Origin: CAVQJU01 sp963712905
Lineage (GTDB): Bacteria; Acidobacteriota; Vicinamibacteria; Vicinamibacterales; CAVVIG01
Length of the DNA: 64,000 nucleotides
Assembly: GCA_963712905.1 (NCBI GenBank)
Contig: CAVQJU010000018.1
Coordinates: 1-64,000, forward strand
Direction: 5' to 3'
Numbering within the stretch: the stretch's first letter is position 1; each line of letters opens with the position of its first letter. Position numbers and translations under genes: made by a program. Under the pieces are notes generated by a model. It worked only from the letters and a program-made list of their open reading frames with translations, did no database searches and was not told the origin of the DNA. This document shows positions 8,321 through 17,224 of this stretch, piece after piece.

Positions 8321-9682
8321 CTGAGCCGTCGAAGCCACCACCTGAATGCTCTTTCGGCGAGCCATCTCAGCGTTGTAGTCCTCGTCGCTCATGTACGTGA
8401 CGTTGACCCAGGCGTGGGCCATCTCGTCCACGGTTCGCTCGCCCCAGCCGACCCACTGGTTCGGGTCGGGGTTTTCCTTGTTCGCCGACGTGTTGTCGTG
8501 CCACGAGGTGAACTTGAGGACCGTCCCCTTCGGCAGGATCGGCGCCGCATCGTCCGCGTACACGTAGTTCAGGTGCCAGTTGAACTGGAAGTTGTTGACG
8601 TAGCTGAGCGTGCGGGTCGTGCCGTCGGGCAGGATGGCTTCCATCAGCATCGCCTTGCCGCGCAGGTGCATGTGCGGCTGGAAGTTCTCGATCCGCCCGG
8701 CGCGCTTCATCACGTGGGTCGCCGACGACACGGCGATGGAGTTCGGCGCGATGTCCAGCGCTTCCCTGCCGCCGAGAATCGAATCGAAGCTGCCGAGAAG
8801 CGTGCGGTACTTGGGATCCTGCCCCTTCGGGTAGAAGTAGATGCCCAGCTCCACCGAATCGGTGATTTCCTCGCCGACCGCGTGGTAGTGGATGTCGAAG
8901 ATGATCTTCGAGCCGGGCAGCATCAGCTTGCCTGTGTTCGGCCGGAGCAACTCGCCCTGCTTGCCGACCGCCCACTCCATGAACAACCCACCCGCGGAGT
9001 CGGCCGAATCGCCGCTCGTCTTGAACGGATCGCCGCCATCGTCCTGCTTCAGGCGGGCCAGGGCATGGTGGGTGATGCGCCGGCCTTTCTGCGTCGCCGG
9101 GCGGATCTCGATCGCGCGGACCCAGCGCTGCTCAGTAAGCCCGGTGTCGACGATGGGCTTGTACCAGGCGTCCTGCGACTGCGCCGGCATCTTCCAGGCG
9201 GGCGACTTGATGACGAGATCCGGCTGACCGAGCTTCGAGGCGAACTCCCAGTGCGTCTCCGTCGGCCACTTGATCGGCGCGGGCATGTCCTTCGCGTTGC
9301 CGAGCGGCGCGCCCGCGTCGACCCAGCGGACGATCGTCTCGATCTGCCGGTCCGAGAGCGACGCGTCGTTGGCGAAGTGCTGGATGCCGACCGTCTTGTC
9401 CATGTGCCACGGCGGCATCTGCCGCGCGGCGATGCGCGTCTTGATCGATCGCGCCCACGGCCGGACGTCGTCGTAGGTGATGAGCGGCATCGGCGCGATG
9501 GAATCCGGCCGGTGGCACGTTTCGCACTTCGCCTGGAAGATCGGGGCGACGTCTTTCGCAAACGTCACCGGGGCGGGCGAAGGGCCGGCGGCGTAGACGG
9601 GCGCGCCGAGCAGGAACACGAGGCCGGACCCGAGAATGACTCTACCGAACCGCACGACCCACTGGAGGTCTGAGTGTGACAT
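8315..9682 (-). CDS. Cytochrome c and copper type II monooxygenase-like secreted protein
   Basis: This 455-residue protein starts with a signal peptide (to about Ala32), then a c-type haem site CETCH (53-57) in the context APIFQAKCETCHRPDSIAP, followed by DAGAPLG, typical of Planctomycete/Acidobacteria haem domains. The C-terminal half resembles the copper type II ascorbate-dependent monooxygenase fold: IIFDIHYHAVG and FQPHMHLRG supply His and HxH groups that could bind copper. The fusion suggests electron delivery to a copper site outside the cell, with unknown substrate. I chose ATG 9682, with GGAG seven to eight bases upstream, over GTG 9700. Its stop lies inside a heptad repeat. Confidence 0.8.
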   Translation of the reverse strand: MSHSDLQWVVRFGRVILGSGLVFLLGAPVYAAGPSPAPVTFAKDVAPIFQAKCETCHRPDSIAPMPLITYDDVRPWARSIKTRIAARQMPPWHMDKTVGIQHFANDASLSDRQIETIVRWVDAGAPLGNAKDMPAPIKWPTETHWEFASKLGQPDLVIKSPAWKMPAQSQDAWYKPIVDTGLTEQRWVRAIEIRPATQKGRRITHHALARLKQDDGGDPFKTSGDSADSAGGLFMEWAVGKQGELLRPNTGKLMLPGSKIIFDIHYHAVGEEITDSVELGIYFYPKGQDPKYRTLLGSFDSILGGREALDIAPNSIAVSSATHVMKRAGRIENFQPHMHLRGKAMLMEAILPDGTTRTLSYVNNFQFNWHLNYVYADDAAPILPKGTVLKFTSWHDNTSANKENPDPNQWVGWGERTVDEMAHAWVNVTYMSDEDYNAEMARRKSIQVVASTAQR

Positions 9683-9723
9683 TGACCTGCTCCGTTTCAC
9701 GGGTGACGCGCGACGAACGGCCT

Positions 9724-9758
9724 ATTGTAGCGCCGCCCGCGCCCGGAGGCGCTAGAAT
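9724..9758. promoter_or_regulatory. Divergent promoter region with two -10 boxes
   Basis: On the minus strand TACAAT (9729-9724) faces the cytochrome-type gene. On the plus strand TAGAAT (9753-9758) faces the gene at 9784, which also has GGGAGGG at 9771-9777. The two -10 boxes are only about 23 bp apart and point outward, so the two promoters would share or compete for the same DNA. No clear -35 boxes. Confidence 0.4.
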
Positions 9759-9783
9759 CGGGCCACACGAGGGAGGGTCTTCC

Positions 9784-10824
9784 ATGCGCTGGACGCGATC
9801 CGTTGGTCTCGCTCTCGGGCTGGCCGCCCTGGCGCCGGCTTTCCTGTACGCCCAGACAAGTTCTCCAAAGCCCGCGAAAACACAGATATGGCAGATGCCG
9901 AGGACGGCCTGGGGCGATCCGGACCTGCAGGGGATCTGGCCAAGCACCAACGTCGCCGGCGCGCCGTTCGAGCGCCCGAAGGAGTTCGGCGAACGCCGCG
10001 TCCTCACGGACGAGGAGTTCGCGGCGCGCGCCCGGGAATTCGAGGCCGACCAGGCGCGGGTGGCCAAGTCCATCGCCGACGGCTCGTCGGTCGCGGCGCC
10101 GCCAGACGGCGACACCGGCGGAGGCCCGGCGCACTGGGGCGAGCGCTGGCAGCGCACCGCCACGCGCCTCACTTCCCTGCTCGTCGATCCGCCGGACGGT
10201 CAGTTTCCGCCGATGACGGCCGACGGCCGGTGGCGCTCGGCGAACCAGTGGCGCGACAGTTTCGGCAACGGCCCGTGGAACAAGCCCGACGATCTCGGCC
10301 CCTACGACCGCTGCATCTCACGGGGCGTCCTCGGATCGATGTTTCCCTCCGCCTACAACAACGGGAACGAGATCATCCAGTCGCCAGGGTTCGTCGCTAT
10401 CCGCAACGAGATGGTCCACGAGACGCGGCTCATTCCGGTCGATGGCCGGCCGCACCTGCCGGGATCGATGCGGTCCTACATGGGCGATTCGCGCGGCCAC
10501 TGGGAAGGCAACACGCTCGTCGTCGAGACGACGAACTTCAACGGCCGGGTCGGGGCGCGCGGCAACGGCAACAACTTCCCGATGACCGATGCGCTGCGCC
10601 TGGTCGAACGGTTCACGCGGCTGGACGCGGACACCTTGCAGTACGAGGTCACCATCGACGATCCGAAGACGTGGACGAAGCCCTGGACCGTGGCCTTTCC
10701 GTACCGGCGGGACCCGTCGTATCGCATCTTCGAATATGCGTGCCACGAGGGCAACTACGCCATGAAGGACATCCTGAGCGGCGCCCGGTCGGACGAGAGG
10801 AAGGCGGACGGGCAGGCGCGATGA
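9784..10824 (+). CDS. Secreted PDxxGxW-family protein, copy A
   Basis: This 346-residue protein has a signal peptide (to about AFLYAQ) and belongs to a family found four times in this window. Shared marks are WGDPDLQGIW near the mature N-terminus, RCISRG, a central GHWEGNTLVVETTNF, and DPKTWTKPWTV then YACHEGNYAM near the C-terminus. I know such proteins only as conserved hypotheticals in Acidobacteria and related soil bacteria, so function is open. It is closest to copy D (50003-51085), which shares the CHEG motif. The start is ATG 9784, six bases after a strong GGGAGGG site; the longer open frame lacks a signal. It is transcribed alone. Confidence 0.85.
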   Translation: MRWTRSVGLALGLAALAPAFLYAQTSSPKPAKTQIWQMPRTAWGDPDLQGIWPSTNVAGAPFERPKEFGERRVLTDEEFAARAREFEADQARVAKSIADGSSVAAPPDGDTGGGPAHWGERWQRTATRLTSLLVDPPDGQFPPMTADGRWRSANQWRDSFGNGPWNKPDDLGPYDRCISRGVLGSMFPSAYNNGNEIIQSPGFVAIRNEMVHETRLIPVDGRPHLPGSMRSYMGDSRGHWEGNTLVVETTNFNGRVGARGNGNNFPMTDALRLVERFTRLDADTLQYEVTIDDPKTWTKPWTVAFPYRRDPSYRIFEYACHEGNYAMKDILSGARSDERKADGQAR

Positions 10825-10838
10825 GGCCGCGATTAGAC

Positions 10839-10914
10839 GACGTTGAACGCAGAGAACGCGGAGCACGCAGAGAAAACTAGCTCGGCGATCTCTGCGATCT
10901 CTGCGTTCAACGTC
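10839..10914. repeat. Perfect inverted nonamer repeat
   Basis: A 17-bp arm GACGTTGAACGCAGAGA (10839-10855) is exactly complementary to 10898-10914. Between and within the arms, 9-bp units recur (GAACGCGGA, GCACGCAGA, then ATCTCTGCG twice). It separates convergent genes and would form a long hairpin in either transcript, consistent with a bidirectional terminator. Related copies lie at 3697 and 6536. Confidence 0.8.
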
Positions 10915-10933
10915 TTGACTCTATCCCACCATC

Positions 10934-13900
10934 TCAGAAATCGTACTGCACGGTGATCTTCGCCGTGCGCGCCGTCATCACCGGTGTCTGGCTGCCGGTG
11001 GGGGTCAGCCACGCGCCGCCGGGGATGAACGCCTGGTTGGGCACCAGAATCGTGCTCAGGTTCAGGGCGTTCAGCAGGTCCAGCGCGAGGTTGAGCCGGG
11101 TGGTGCCAAGTCTCAGGAGCTTCCCGAAGCGCAGGTCGAGCTCGTTGACGCGGTCGCTGAACATCTCGCCGGGCTTCAGCAGGTTGATCGTCACGTTGGG
11201 GGCGTTGCCGGACAACGGCCGGCCCAGCGTCTGGGCGATGATGGCGCTGGACACGGTCCAGTCCGCCCTGAGCGGCACGCCAGGGCTGCTCGTCAGCACG
11301 GCGCTGAACTGGACGTCCGCCTTCGGTATCGTGTACGTGCCGGTGGCGGTGTACCGCGTCGTGCTGCCCGGAGCGTAGTGACAGTACGGGTTGGCCGGGG
11401 CGAACTGTGGCACTTCGCTTCCCGTGGAGAACACGCCGGCCATTTCCGGCAGGAGCGCGCGCACTTCGCAGTAGTCCGTCACTCGCCCGCCGGTGCTGAA
11501 GCCGCCCTGCACCTGGAATCCCTGCCGGATGCGAGCGTTGATGTTGACGTCGACGCCGTTGTACATCTGCGACACGCTTCCGTACGCCGGCGCATACGTC
11601 GCGTAGTTGTTGATCTGACCGAACTTGTTCGGGTTGACGTCGTACAGGCCGTCGACCGCGTAGCCGCCCCCGCCGGGCAGCCGCGGATCGAGGGGCGCCT
11701 TGATGCTGTACTGCGTGAAGTCGGTCGCGGCCGCCGACAGGTTGTCGGTGACCGTGAAGTTCTGCAGCCAGCGGCGCGTGTAGCCGACCGACACTGACAC
11801 CCGGGTGAACAATTCCTGCTGGAACGTCACGCCGACGATCCAGTCCGACGGCCGGTTGTACCAGCCCTCCAGGATGGCCGGATCGTACGAGAGGCTGGGC
11901 GGCGCATTCGCCCTGCCGAAGTTCAGGTTGCTGATCTGGCCGCATTCCCCGTTGGCCAGGCCGTTCTGGAGATTGCAGTCGGGGTTGAAGTTCCTGTTGG
12001 CGTCCGTCCACGTTCGCGTGACGTTGGTCGGAATCCGCGCCGACGGCAGGAGGGCCGAGTAGTTGCCGTTGCCGGCCACGGCCATCTCGAGGTAGCGGCC
12101 CACGTTGGCCTTGATCGCCGTCTTCCCGTTGCCGAAGAGGTCATACGCGACGCCGAAGCGCGGGTCGATGTCGTTGTAGCCGACCACGCCTTTCGTCTCC
12201 GGGAACATGATGGGCGTCGGCAGAAACACGGCCGGTCCGAGCTGCTGCGCGGGGTAATAGCTCCAGGCGTGGTCGTAGCGCAGGGCGCCCTGCAGCGTCA
12301 GCCTGCCGCGAGTCCACTGATCCTGCAGGTAGAACGCGTTCATCCGGACGCGCGTGTCGGTGCGGTACGGCGTCAGCAGCTGCGTGAGCTGATTCGGGAC
12401 GCCGTTGTTGAACCGGAACTGGAGATCGTAGACGTTGGAGTTCGGCTGGCGCGTGTCCCAGTAGAACGCGCCGATGTAGCCGGCCTTCATGCTGTGCGCG
12501 CCGGTCACGTACGTGGCCGCCGCGTTCCAGCGGATCGGCTCCATGAAATCCGCGTTCCAGGCCTGTGCACGATACTGGAGGTTCTGGAGGTTGCCGTTGG
12601 TCGGGCAGCCCGCCGTGCACTGTTCGGTGACCGGAATCAGCGAGCGATCGTTGCCGGGCCGCTCGCGGCCGTTCCAGTTCTGCTGGTATGCGGACACGCC
12701 CGCTTCGAGCAGCAGCTTGGACGTCATCGTCGACGTCCACCGCGCGGTCTCCATGCGCGCGTACGTGCCGTTGAAACCGGTTCCGCCCGAGACGGTTCCC
12801 GTTTCGGGCGCGCCGGCGGCCGGCCCGGTGATGCCTCCAATTGCCACGCGATCGCTCAGCCTGGCGCTGCCCGGATCCCAGTACAGGCTCAACTTGTTCT
12901 TCGGCGACACCTGCGCCGTCATGCGGAGTGTGGGCTGGATGGTGCCCAGCTGCGTGTTGGAGACCTCGCGGCTCGTATCAGGCGAGTACAGCCACTTCGT
13001 GGGGTCGCCGGCGTTCAAGTTGTAGAAAATGCCGGGGAGGCTGCTGCCGCTCGACGCGAAGCGCGTGTTGTAGAAGAACCAGAGCCGATCCTTCACGAGC
13101 GGCCCGCTGTTGGACAGGCTGAACTCGTTCAGATACAGCGTCTTCTGCGGCGTGAGCATCCCGGCATTCTTCAGCTCCTGCGTGTAGTTACTGCTCTGCA
13201 TCCCGCCGGACATGCCGGAGTAGTAGGCGTGATTCTGGAACGTGTTGCCGCCCGTTTTTGGAATGAAGTTGACGATCGGCCCGCCCTGCTCCGATTCGCC
13301 CAGGCCTCCGGCGGTCGTCATCACGACTTCCTGGGCCGTCTCGAGCTGGCCGTACCCCGACACGCCGCCGCCGTTGATGGCCGCGCCGGTGCCCAGTCCG
13401 TCAATCTGGCTCTGGCCTTCGTTGCCGCGCCCGCCGCGCCCGCCGAACACGATCATGCCGGGGCTCAGCTGGACGTTGGCGTTGCCGCCGCCCGAGACGA
13501 CCATCGACGGGATGAGCAGCATGACCGCGGCGTAGCCGCGCGCGGTCGGCACCGACTGCAACAGGTCGAGATCGAGCGTCCGCTGCTGCTTCGCCGTCTG
13601 CACGTCCACGACCGGGCTCTCGCCGGTGACTGTAATGGTTTCCTCGAGCCCCCCGACTTTGAGTTCGGCGTTCAGCGTCGCGACGAAATCGGCCGGCAGG
13701 ACGAACCCTTCGCGCTTGACGGTCCCGAATCCGGGAAGCGTGAACGTGACGGTGTAGGTGCCAGGCCTGAGGTCGACGATGCGGTACTGGCCGGTGCCGT
13801 CGGTGACCGACGACCTGGTCTTCTCGATCAACGCAGGGCTGGACGCTTCGATGGTGACGCCGGGAAGCACCGCGCCGGAGGCATCCTTCACGTTGCCCGC

Positions 13901-13996
13901 AATCGACGACTGGGCGTGCGCCGCGGCGGGCAGCAGCAGAACGATAGCCGGAAGAACCCACGTTCTCGCGAGTCGCAGTACGGAACGGACACCCAT
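10934..13996 (-). CDS. TonB-dependent receptor, Oar-like, with carboxypeptidase-regulatory domain
   Basis: This 1,020-residue outer-membrane protein has a signal peptide cleaved after Ala28. A carboxypeptidase-regulatory-like domain follows (about 32-110; GNVKDASGAVLPGVTIEA, GQYRIVDLRPGTYTVTF), then a short TonB-box-like stretch EETITVTGESPVVD, a plug domain to about 250, and a long 22-strand-type barrel ending in YDF, where a terminal aromatic residue is the usual barrel-assembly signal. Such proteins in Acidobacteriota are numerous and presumed to import large or scarce substrates; none can be named here. The start is ATG 13996 with AGGAGG a few bases upstream. It converges on the PDxxGxW gene and diverges from the ASPIC gene at 14148. 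A second receptor starts beyond the right end of the window. Confidence 0.93.
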   Translation of the reverse strand: MGVRSVLRLARTWVLPAIVLLLPAAAHAQSSIAGNVKDASGAVLPGVTIEASSPALIEKTRSSVTDGTGQYRIVDLRPGTYTVTFTLPGFGTVKREGFVLPADFVATLNAELKVGGLEETITVTGESPVVDVQTAKQQRTLDLDLLQSVPTARGYAAVMLLIPSMVVSGGGNANVQLSPGMIVFGGRGGRGNEGQSQIDGLGTGAAINGGGVSGYGQLETAQEVVMTTAGGLGESEQGGPIVNFIPKTGGNTFQNHAYYSGMSGGMQSSNYTQELKNAGMLTPQKTLYLNEFSLSNSGPLVKDRLWFFYNTRFASSGSSLPGIFYNLNAGDPTKWLYSPDTSREVSNTQLGTIQPTLRMTAQVSPKNKLSLYWDPGSARLSDRVAIGGITGPAAGAPETGTVSGGTGFNGTYARMETARWTSTMTSKLLLEAGVSAYQQNWNGRERPGNDRSLIPVTEQCTAGCPTNGNLQNLQYRAQAWNADFMEPIRWNAAATYVTGAHSMKAGYIGAFYWDTRQPNSNVYDLQFRFNNGVPNQLTQLLTPYRTDTRVRMNAFYLQDQWTRGRLTLQGALRYDHAWSYYPAQQLGPAVFLPTPIMFPETKGVVGYNDIDPRFGVAYDLFGNGKTAIKANVGRYLEMAVAGNGNYSALLPSARIPTNVTRTWTDANRNFNPDCNLQNGLANGECGQISNLNFGRANAPPSLSYDPAILEGWYNRPSDWIVGVTFQQELFTRVSVSVGYTRRWLQNFTVTDNLSAAATDFTQYSIKAPLDPRLPGGGGYAVDGLYDVNPNKFGQINNYATYAPAYGSVSQMYNGVDVNINARIRQGFQVQGGFSTGGRVTDYCEVRALLPEMAGVFSTGSEVPQFAPANPYCHYAPGSTTRYTATGTYTIPKADVQFSAVLTSSPGVPLRADWTVSSAIIAQTLGRPLSGNAPNVTINLLKPGEMFSDRVNELDLRFGKLLRLGTTRLNLALDLLNALNLSTILVPNQAFIPGGAWLTPTGSQTPVMTARTAKITVQYDF

Positions 13997-14147
13997 CGAC
14001 CGCCTCCTGAGTTTTTGACGTTGGCTGACGTCCCGTCAAGTGACCGCGTGCCCCCGAGATGCGGCCATCTTACGGCCAGTCAACCCCGAGTCAAGCGATT
14101 CTTCACGCCGCTCGCACGAACTTTGATGCGACAATCCAAGAAAACGC

Positions 14148-15956
14148 ATGCGAATCTGGTATGGCACTATGGGCGTCGGTTTGTGGTGTGCCTTGTCGTT
14201 CGCGGGCTGCCGCGCCGAGCCCGATCGGCCCCGTCCATCGACGGTAAACAGCCCTCCCGGGGGCGAGTGGTTCACCGAACGCGCCGAGGCATCAGGCCTG
14301 ACGTTCGTCCACTTCAACGGCATGTCGGGCAAGTTCCTCTACCCCGAGTTGATGGCGCCCGGCGTCGCGCTGTTCGATTACGACAACGACGGCGACCTCG
14401 ACGTGTTCATCGTGCAAGGCCGGATGCTGGGGAAGACGCCAGCAGCGGAGGCACAGCCGCTGTGGGCGGGACCGCTGCCCCTCCAGGGGCGCTTGTTCAG
14501 AAACGATCTGGCGATCCAGCCCGACGGGTCGCGCAAATTGACGTTCACGGATGTCACCGCGGCCAGCGGCATCAACGCGCAGGGATACGGGATGGGCGTC
14601 GCCGCGGGCGACTACAACAACGACGGCTGCGTGGATCTGTTCGTCACCAACCTCGGCCCCGCCCAGCTGTTCCGCAACAACTGCGACGGCACCTTCACCG
14701 ACGTGTCGAAGGCAAGCCGTGTGAACGACTCCGGGTGGAGCGTGCCGGCCGTGTTCTTCGATTTCGATCGCGACGGCTTCCTCGATCTGTTCGTCGGCCA
14801 CTATCTCCAGTACAGCGTCGAAACGAACCTGCACTGCTACTCGGTGGCCGGCAACCTCGATTACTGCCCGCCCCACGTGTACCGTCCCGAGCCGAGCCAT
14901 CTGTACCATAACAACCGCGACGGCACGTTCACCGACGTCACCGCCGTGGCCGGCATGACGCGCGAGTACGGGCCGGCGCTCGGCGTGGCCACGGCCGACT
15001 TCAACAACGATGGCTGGATCGATCTGTTTGTCGCCAACGACAGCCAGCCGAACCAGCTGTGGATCAACCAGCGCAACGGCACGTTCAAGAACACGGCGCT
15101 CCTCGCCGGCGTCGCGCTGAGCCCCGAGGGCACCGTGAAGGCGAGCATGGGCGTCGATGCCGGCGATTTCAACAACGACGGAAAGGACGACCTCGTCGTC
15201 ACCGAGCTGACCGGACAAGGCAGCGATTTCTACGTCAACGACGGATCCGGCGGGTTCGAGGATCGAAGCGCGCCGGCCGGCATCCGTCTCGCCAGCCTGC
15301 CGTACACGGGCTTCGGCACCGGCTGGCTGGATGTGGACAACGACGGCTGGCTCGATCTGCTCTCGGTGAACGGCGCGGTGACGCAGATCCTCGAAGGCGT
15401 GGCGCGCAACGAGCCGTTTCCGCTGAAGCAGCCCAAGCAGTTCCTGCGCAATCTCGGCCCCGGGGGCAACCTCCGGTTCGAGGACGCCACGAAGCAGGCC
15501 GGCGCGTTTCTCGCGCAGCCGGAGGTGAGCCGCGGCGCCGCGTTCGGCGACATCGACAACGACGGCGACACCGACGTCGTCATCGGGAACGACGCCGGGC
15601 CCGCCCGGCTGCTGATCAACAACGTGGGCAGCCGGAAGCACTGGGTGGGCCTGCGGCTCGTGAGCGGGCCGTTAAAACGCCCTTCGACAAGCTCAGGGCG
15701 CCCCGAGCCTGTCGAGGGGCGCGACATGGTGGGAGCGCGTGTCGTCGTTACGCTGGCCGACGGCCGGGCGATCTGGCGCCGCTCGCGCGCGGACGGGAGC
15801 TACGCGTCGGCGAACGATCCGCGCGTGCTGGTCGGCCTGGGCGATTCGGCGCAGCCGGTGGTGAAGGTGAAGGTCGTCTGGCCTGACGGCACGAGCGAAG
15901 AGTTCAGCAGCGTCGCCGTCGACAAGTACACGACGCTGACGGAGAGCGCGCGATAA
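14148..15956 (+). CDS. CRTAC1/ASPIC-UnbV FG-GAP repeat lipoprotein
   Basis: This 602-residue protein has a lipoprotein signal (LSFAGC, lipid-modified Cys21). Many VCBS/FG-GAP blades follow with calcium-binding DxDxDG-type loops such as FDYDNDGDLDVF and FNNDGWIDLFVAND, forming a beta-propeller. The end is an ASPIC/UnbV domain (RADGSYASANDPRVLVGLG, then VVWPDGTSEEFS). A 40-nt palindrome (15680-15719) is read in frame between propeller and ASPIC domain as STSSGRPEPVEG. Start ATG 14148 gives the charged n-region; ATG 14169 is possible. A GACAAT box at 14130-14135 lies 12 bases before the start, so the mRNA may be nearly leaderless. It is most similar to the lipoprotein at 54229. Known function: none firm; such propellers are thought to bind partners at the cell surface. 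Confidence 0.92.
   Translation: MRIWYGTMGVGLWCALSFAGCRAEPDRPRPSTVNSPPGGEWFTERAEASGLTFVHFNGMSGKFLYPELMAPGVALFDYDNDGDLDVFIVQGRMLGKTPAAEAQPLWAGPLPLQGRLFRNDLAIQPDGSRKLTFTDVTAASGINAQGYGMGVAAGDYNNDGCVDLFVTNLGPAQLFRNNCDGTFTDVSKASRVNDSGWSVPAVFFDFDRDGFLDLFVGHYLQYSVETNLHCYSVAGNLDYCPPHVYRPEPSHLYHNNRDGTFTDVTAVAGMTREYGPALGVATADFNNDGWIDLFVANDSQPNQLWINQRNGTFKNTALLAGVALSPEGTVKASMGVDAGDFNNDGKDDLVVTELTGQGSDFYVNDGSGGFEDRSAPAGIRLASLPYTGFGTGWLDVDNDGWLDLLSVNGAVTQILEGVARNEPFPLKQPKQFLRNLGPGGNLRFEDATKQAGAFLAQPEVSRGAAFGDIDNDGDTDVVIGNDAGPARLLINNVGSRKHWVGLRLVSGPLKRPSTSSGRPEPVEGRDMVGARVVVTLADGRAIWRRSRADGSYASANDPRVLVGLGDSAQPVVKVKVVWPDGTSEEFSSVAVDKYTTLTESAR
15680..15719. repeat. Coding palindrome (CCTTCGACAAGCTCAGG type)
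   Basis: Two 20-nt arms meet without a loop and match at 17 of 20 positions, with the mismatches able to form G-U pairs in RNA. It sits inside the ASPIC gene and keeps the frame open. A related palindrome lies at the same protein position in the paralogue (54483-54520). Confidence 0.75.
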
Positions 15957-15967
15957 CGGGTACGCGA

Positions 15968-16069
15968 GGTTCAAGGTTCAGGGTTCAAGGTTCAGGGTTC
16001 GAAAAGCCCGAGCGCTGAATCGAGGACTCTCCGGAACCCGGAACCCTGAACCCTGAACCCTGAACCCTG
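15968..16069. repeat. Inverted heptad arrays (GGTTCAA / TGAACCC)
   Basis: Five units GGTTCAA/GGTTCAG/GGTTCGA (15968-16002) face five units GGAACCC/TGAACCC (16033-16067). The arms are nearly reverse complementary. The element lies between convergent genes and supplies the C-terminal codons of the minus-strand membrane protein. Confidence 0.8.
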
Positions 16070-17224
16070 GCCAGTGACAGCACAAACTCTCCCAGTCCAA
16101 ACCACGTAACAAGCCCAATCCATGGCGATGGACCGGGATACGCGCTGGTGAACAGCGAGCCGAGCAGCGCCTGGCGGGTCCAGAAGAGGTAGTACACGGA
16201 CGCGAGGAATGCGCCGGCCGACACGGCGTACCAAAGGCCCCAGCCCAGGCTGGCGGCGACAAGGACGGGGCCCAGGATGGCGGTGTACTGGACGCCGAAA
16301 CCGGGAGCAAGAAAGAGGAACGCGGCCAATCCCCCGGCAGCGAGTTGATACGTCGACAGCGGACGACGCCAGCGGCTCCACGCGCAGAGGGCCAGGATGG
16401 TGGCAACGACCAGGTACCGGCCGGCGGGGACGTAGAGCGCGTGAAGTTGCGCTCCGACGCATGGTCCACGCGGGGCTCTCCTCGAGGAGGCGAATGAAGA
16501 ACGGGATGCCCCAGTTGTCGAAGTTCGAGTTGTAGGCAATGGCGTTGCGGTAGAAGGACGGCCCTACCCGGAGTACGACGGGAATAAAAGGGATCGCGCC
16601 CAGCGACAATCCACCGGCGAAGCGGGCGGCGTCGCGCCAGCGCCGGATATTGGCAAGGAAGACGGGAACCAGCAGCAGCGGAATCAGCTTGACGTTGATC
16701 GCAGCGGCCAGCGCCGCGCCAGCCAGGCCGAAACTGGCTTTTTCTTCGATGAAGTAGCAGGCGGCGAGGACGAACAGGCCGACCAGCGGATCGTGGTTCC
16801 CGTGATAGGCGCTCACCAGAATCGCATCCGGGCTGAACGAAAAGATGGCCACGGCCGCCAGCGGCGCCGCAGGGTGCGCGGAGCGTCGGCGCCAGATCTT
16901 CCACAGCAGAACGAGACACAACGCGTCGGCTGCGATGGGCACGAGTTTGAACACGACGGGAAAACGGAGTCCGGTGAGCACCGACAGCCGCAGGAGCCCG
17001 ATGGCCAGGTACCCGGTCAGGGGTGGGTGATTCCAGGCCGGGACGTTCGTGTACATCCACAACACGCCCTCCCAGCTCGCGTAATGGGCAAACTCGTCCC
17101 AGGTGATGATGTCGTTGGTTCCTGTCGAAAAGGCGGAGAGGATGCAGCGCAGCGCCATGCCCAGCGCGGCGATGGCGAGGGCGAGGTGGGCCGGGCGCCC
17201 GGCATTTCGATATCGTGACCACAT
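15985..17224 (-). CDS. Polytopic GT-C-like glycosyltransferase (GT39/GT87 type), frameshifted
   Basis: Eight or more hydrophobic segments and an early acidic motif (NDIITWDEFAHY) suggest a GT-C fold enzyme that moves sugars from a polyprenyl-phosphate donor outside the membrane. Also present is SAYHGNHDPLVGLF, a His/Asp loop usual in these proteins. The frame changes once near 16460: sequence up to EESPAWTM is in one frame, and VGAQLHALYVPAGRYL onward in another. The joined product is about 412 residues. The final 28 or so residues (RVQGSGFRVPGSG and beyond) are translated from the heptad array, so the natural C-terminus has probably been extended by it. The start ATG 17224 abuts the GTG start of the divergent gene. 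Acceptor and sugar are unknown. Confidence 0.65.

Noticed and set aside
9676..9783. N-terminal extension of the PDxxGxW copy A protein
   Set aside because: The extra residues lie over a divergent promoter region, and ATG 9784 has a strong ribosome site and a signal peptide.
12269..14911. An 880-residue open frame on the plus strand
   Set aside because: It is antisense to the TonB receptor and runs into the ASPIC gene; it is Arg/Val/His-rich shadow sequence without motifs, as expected from GC-rich third positions.
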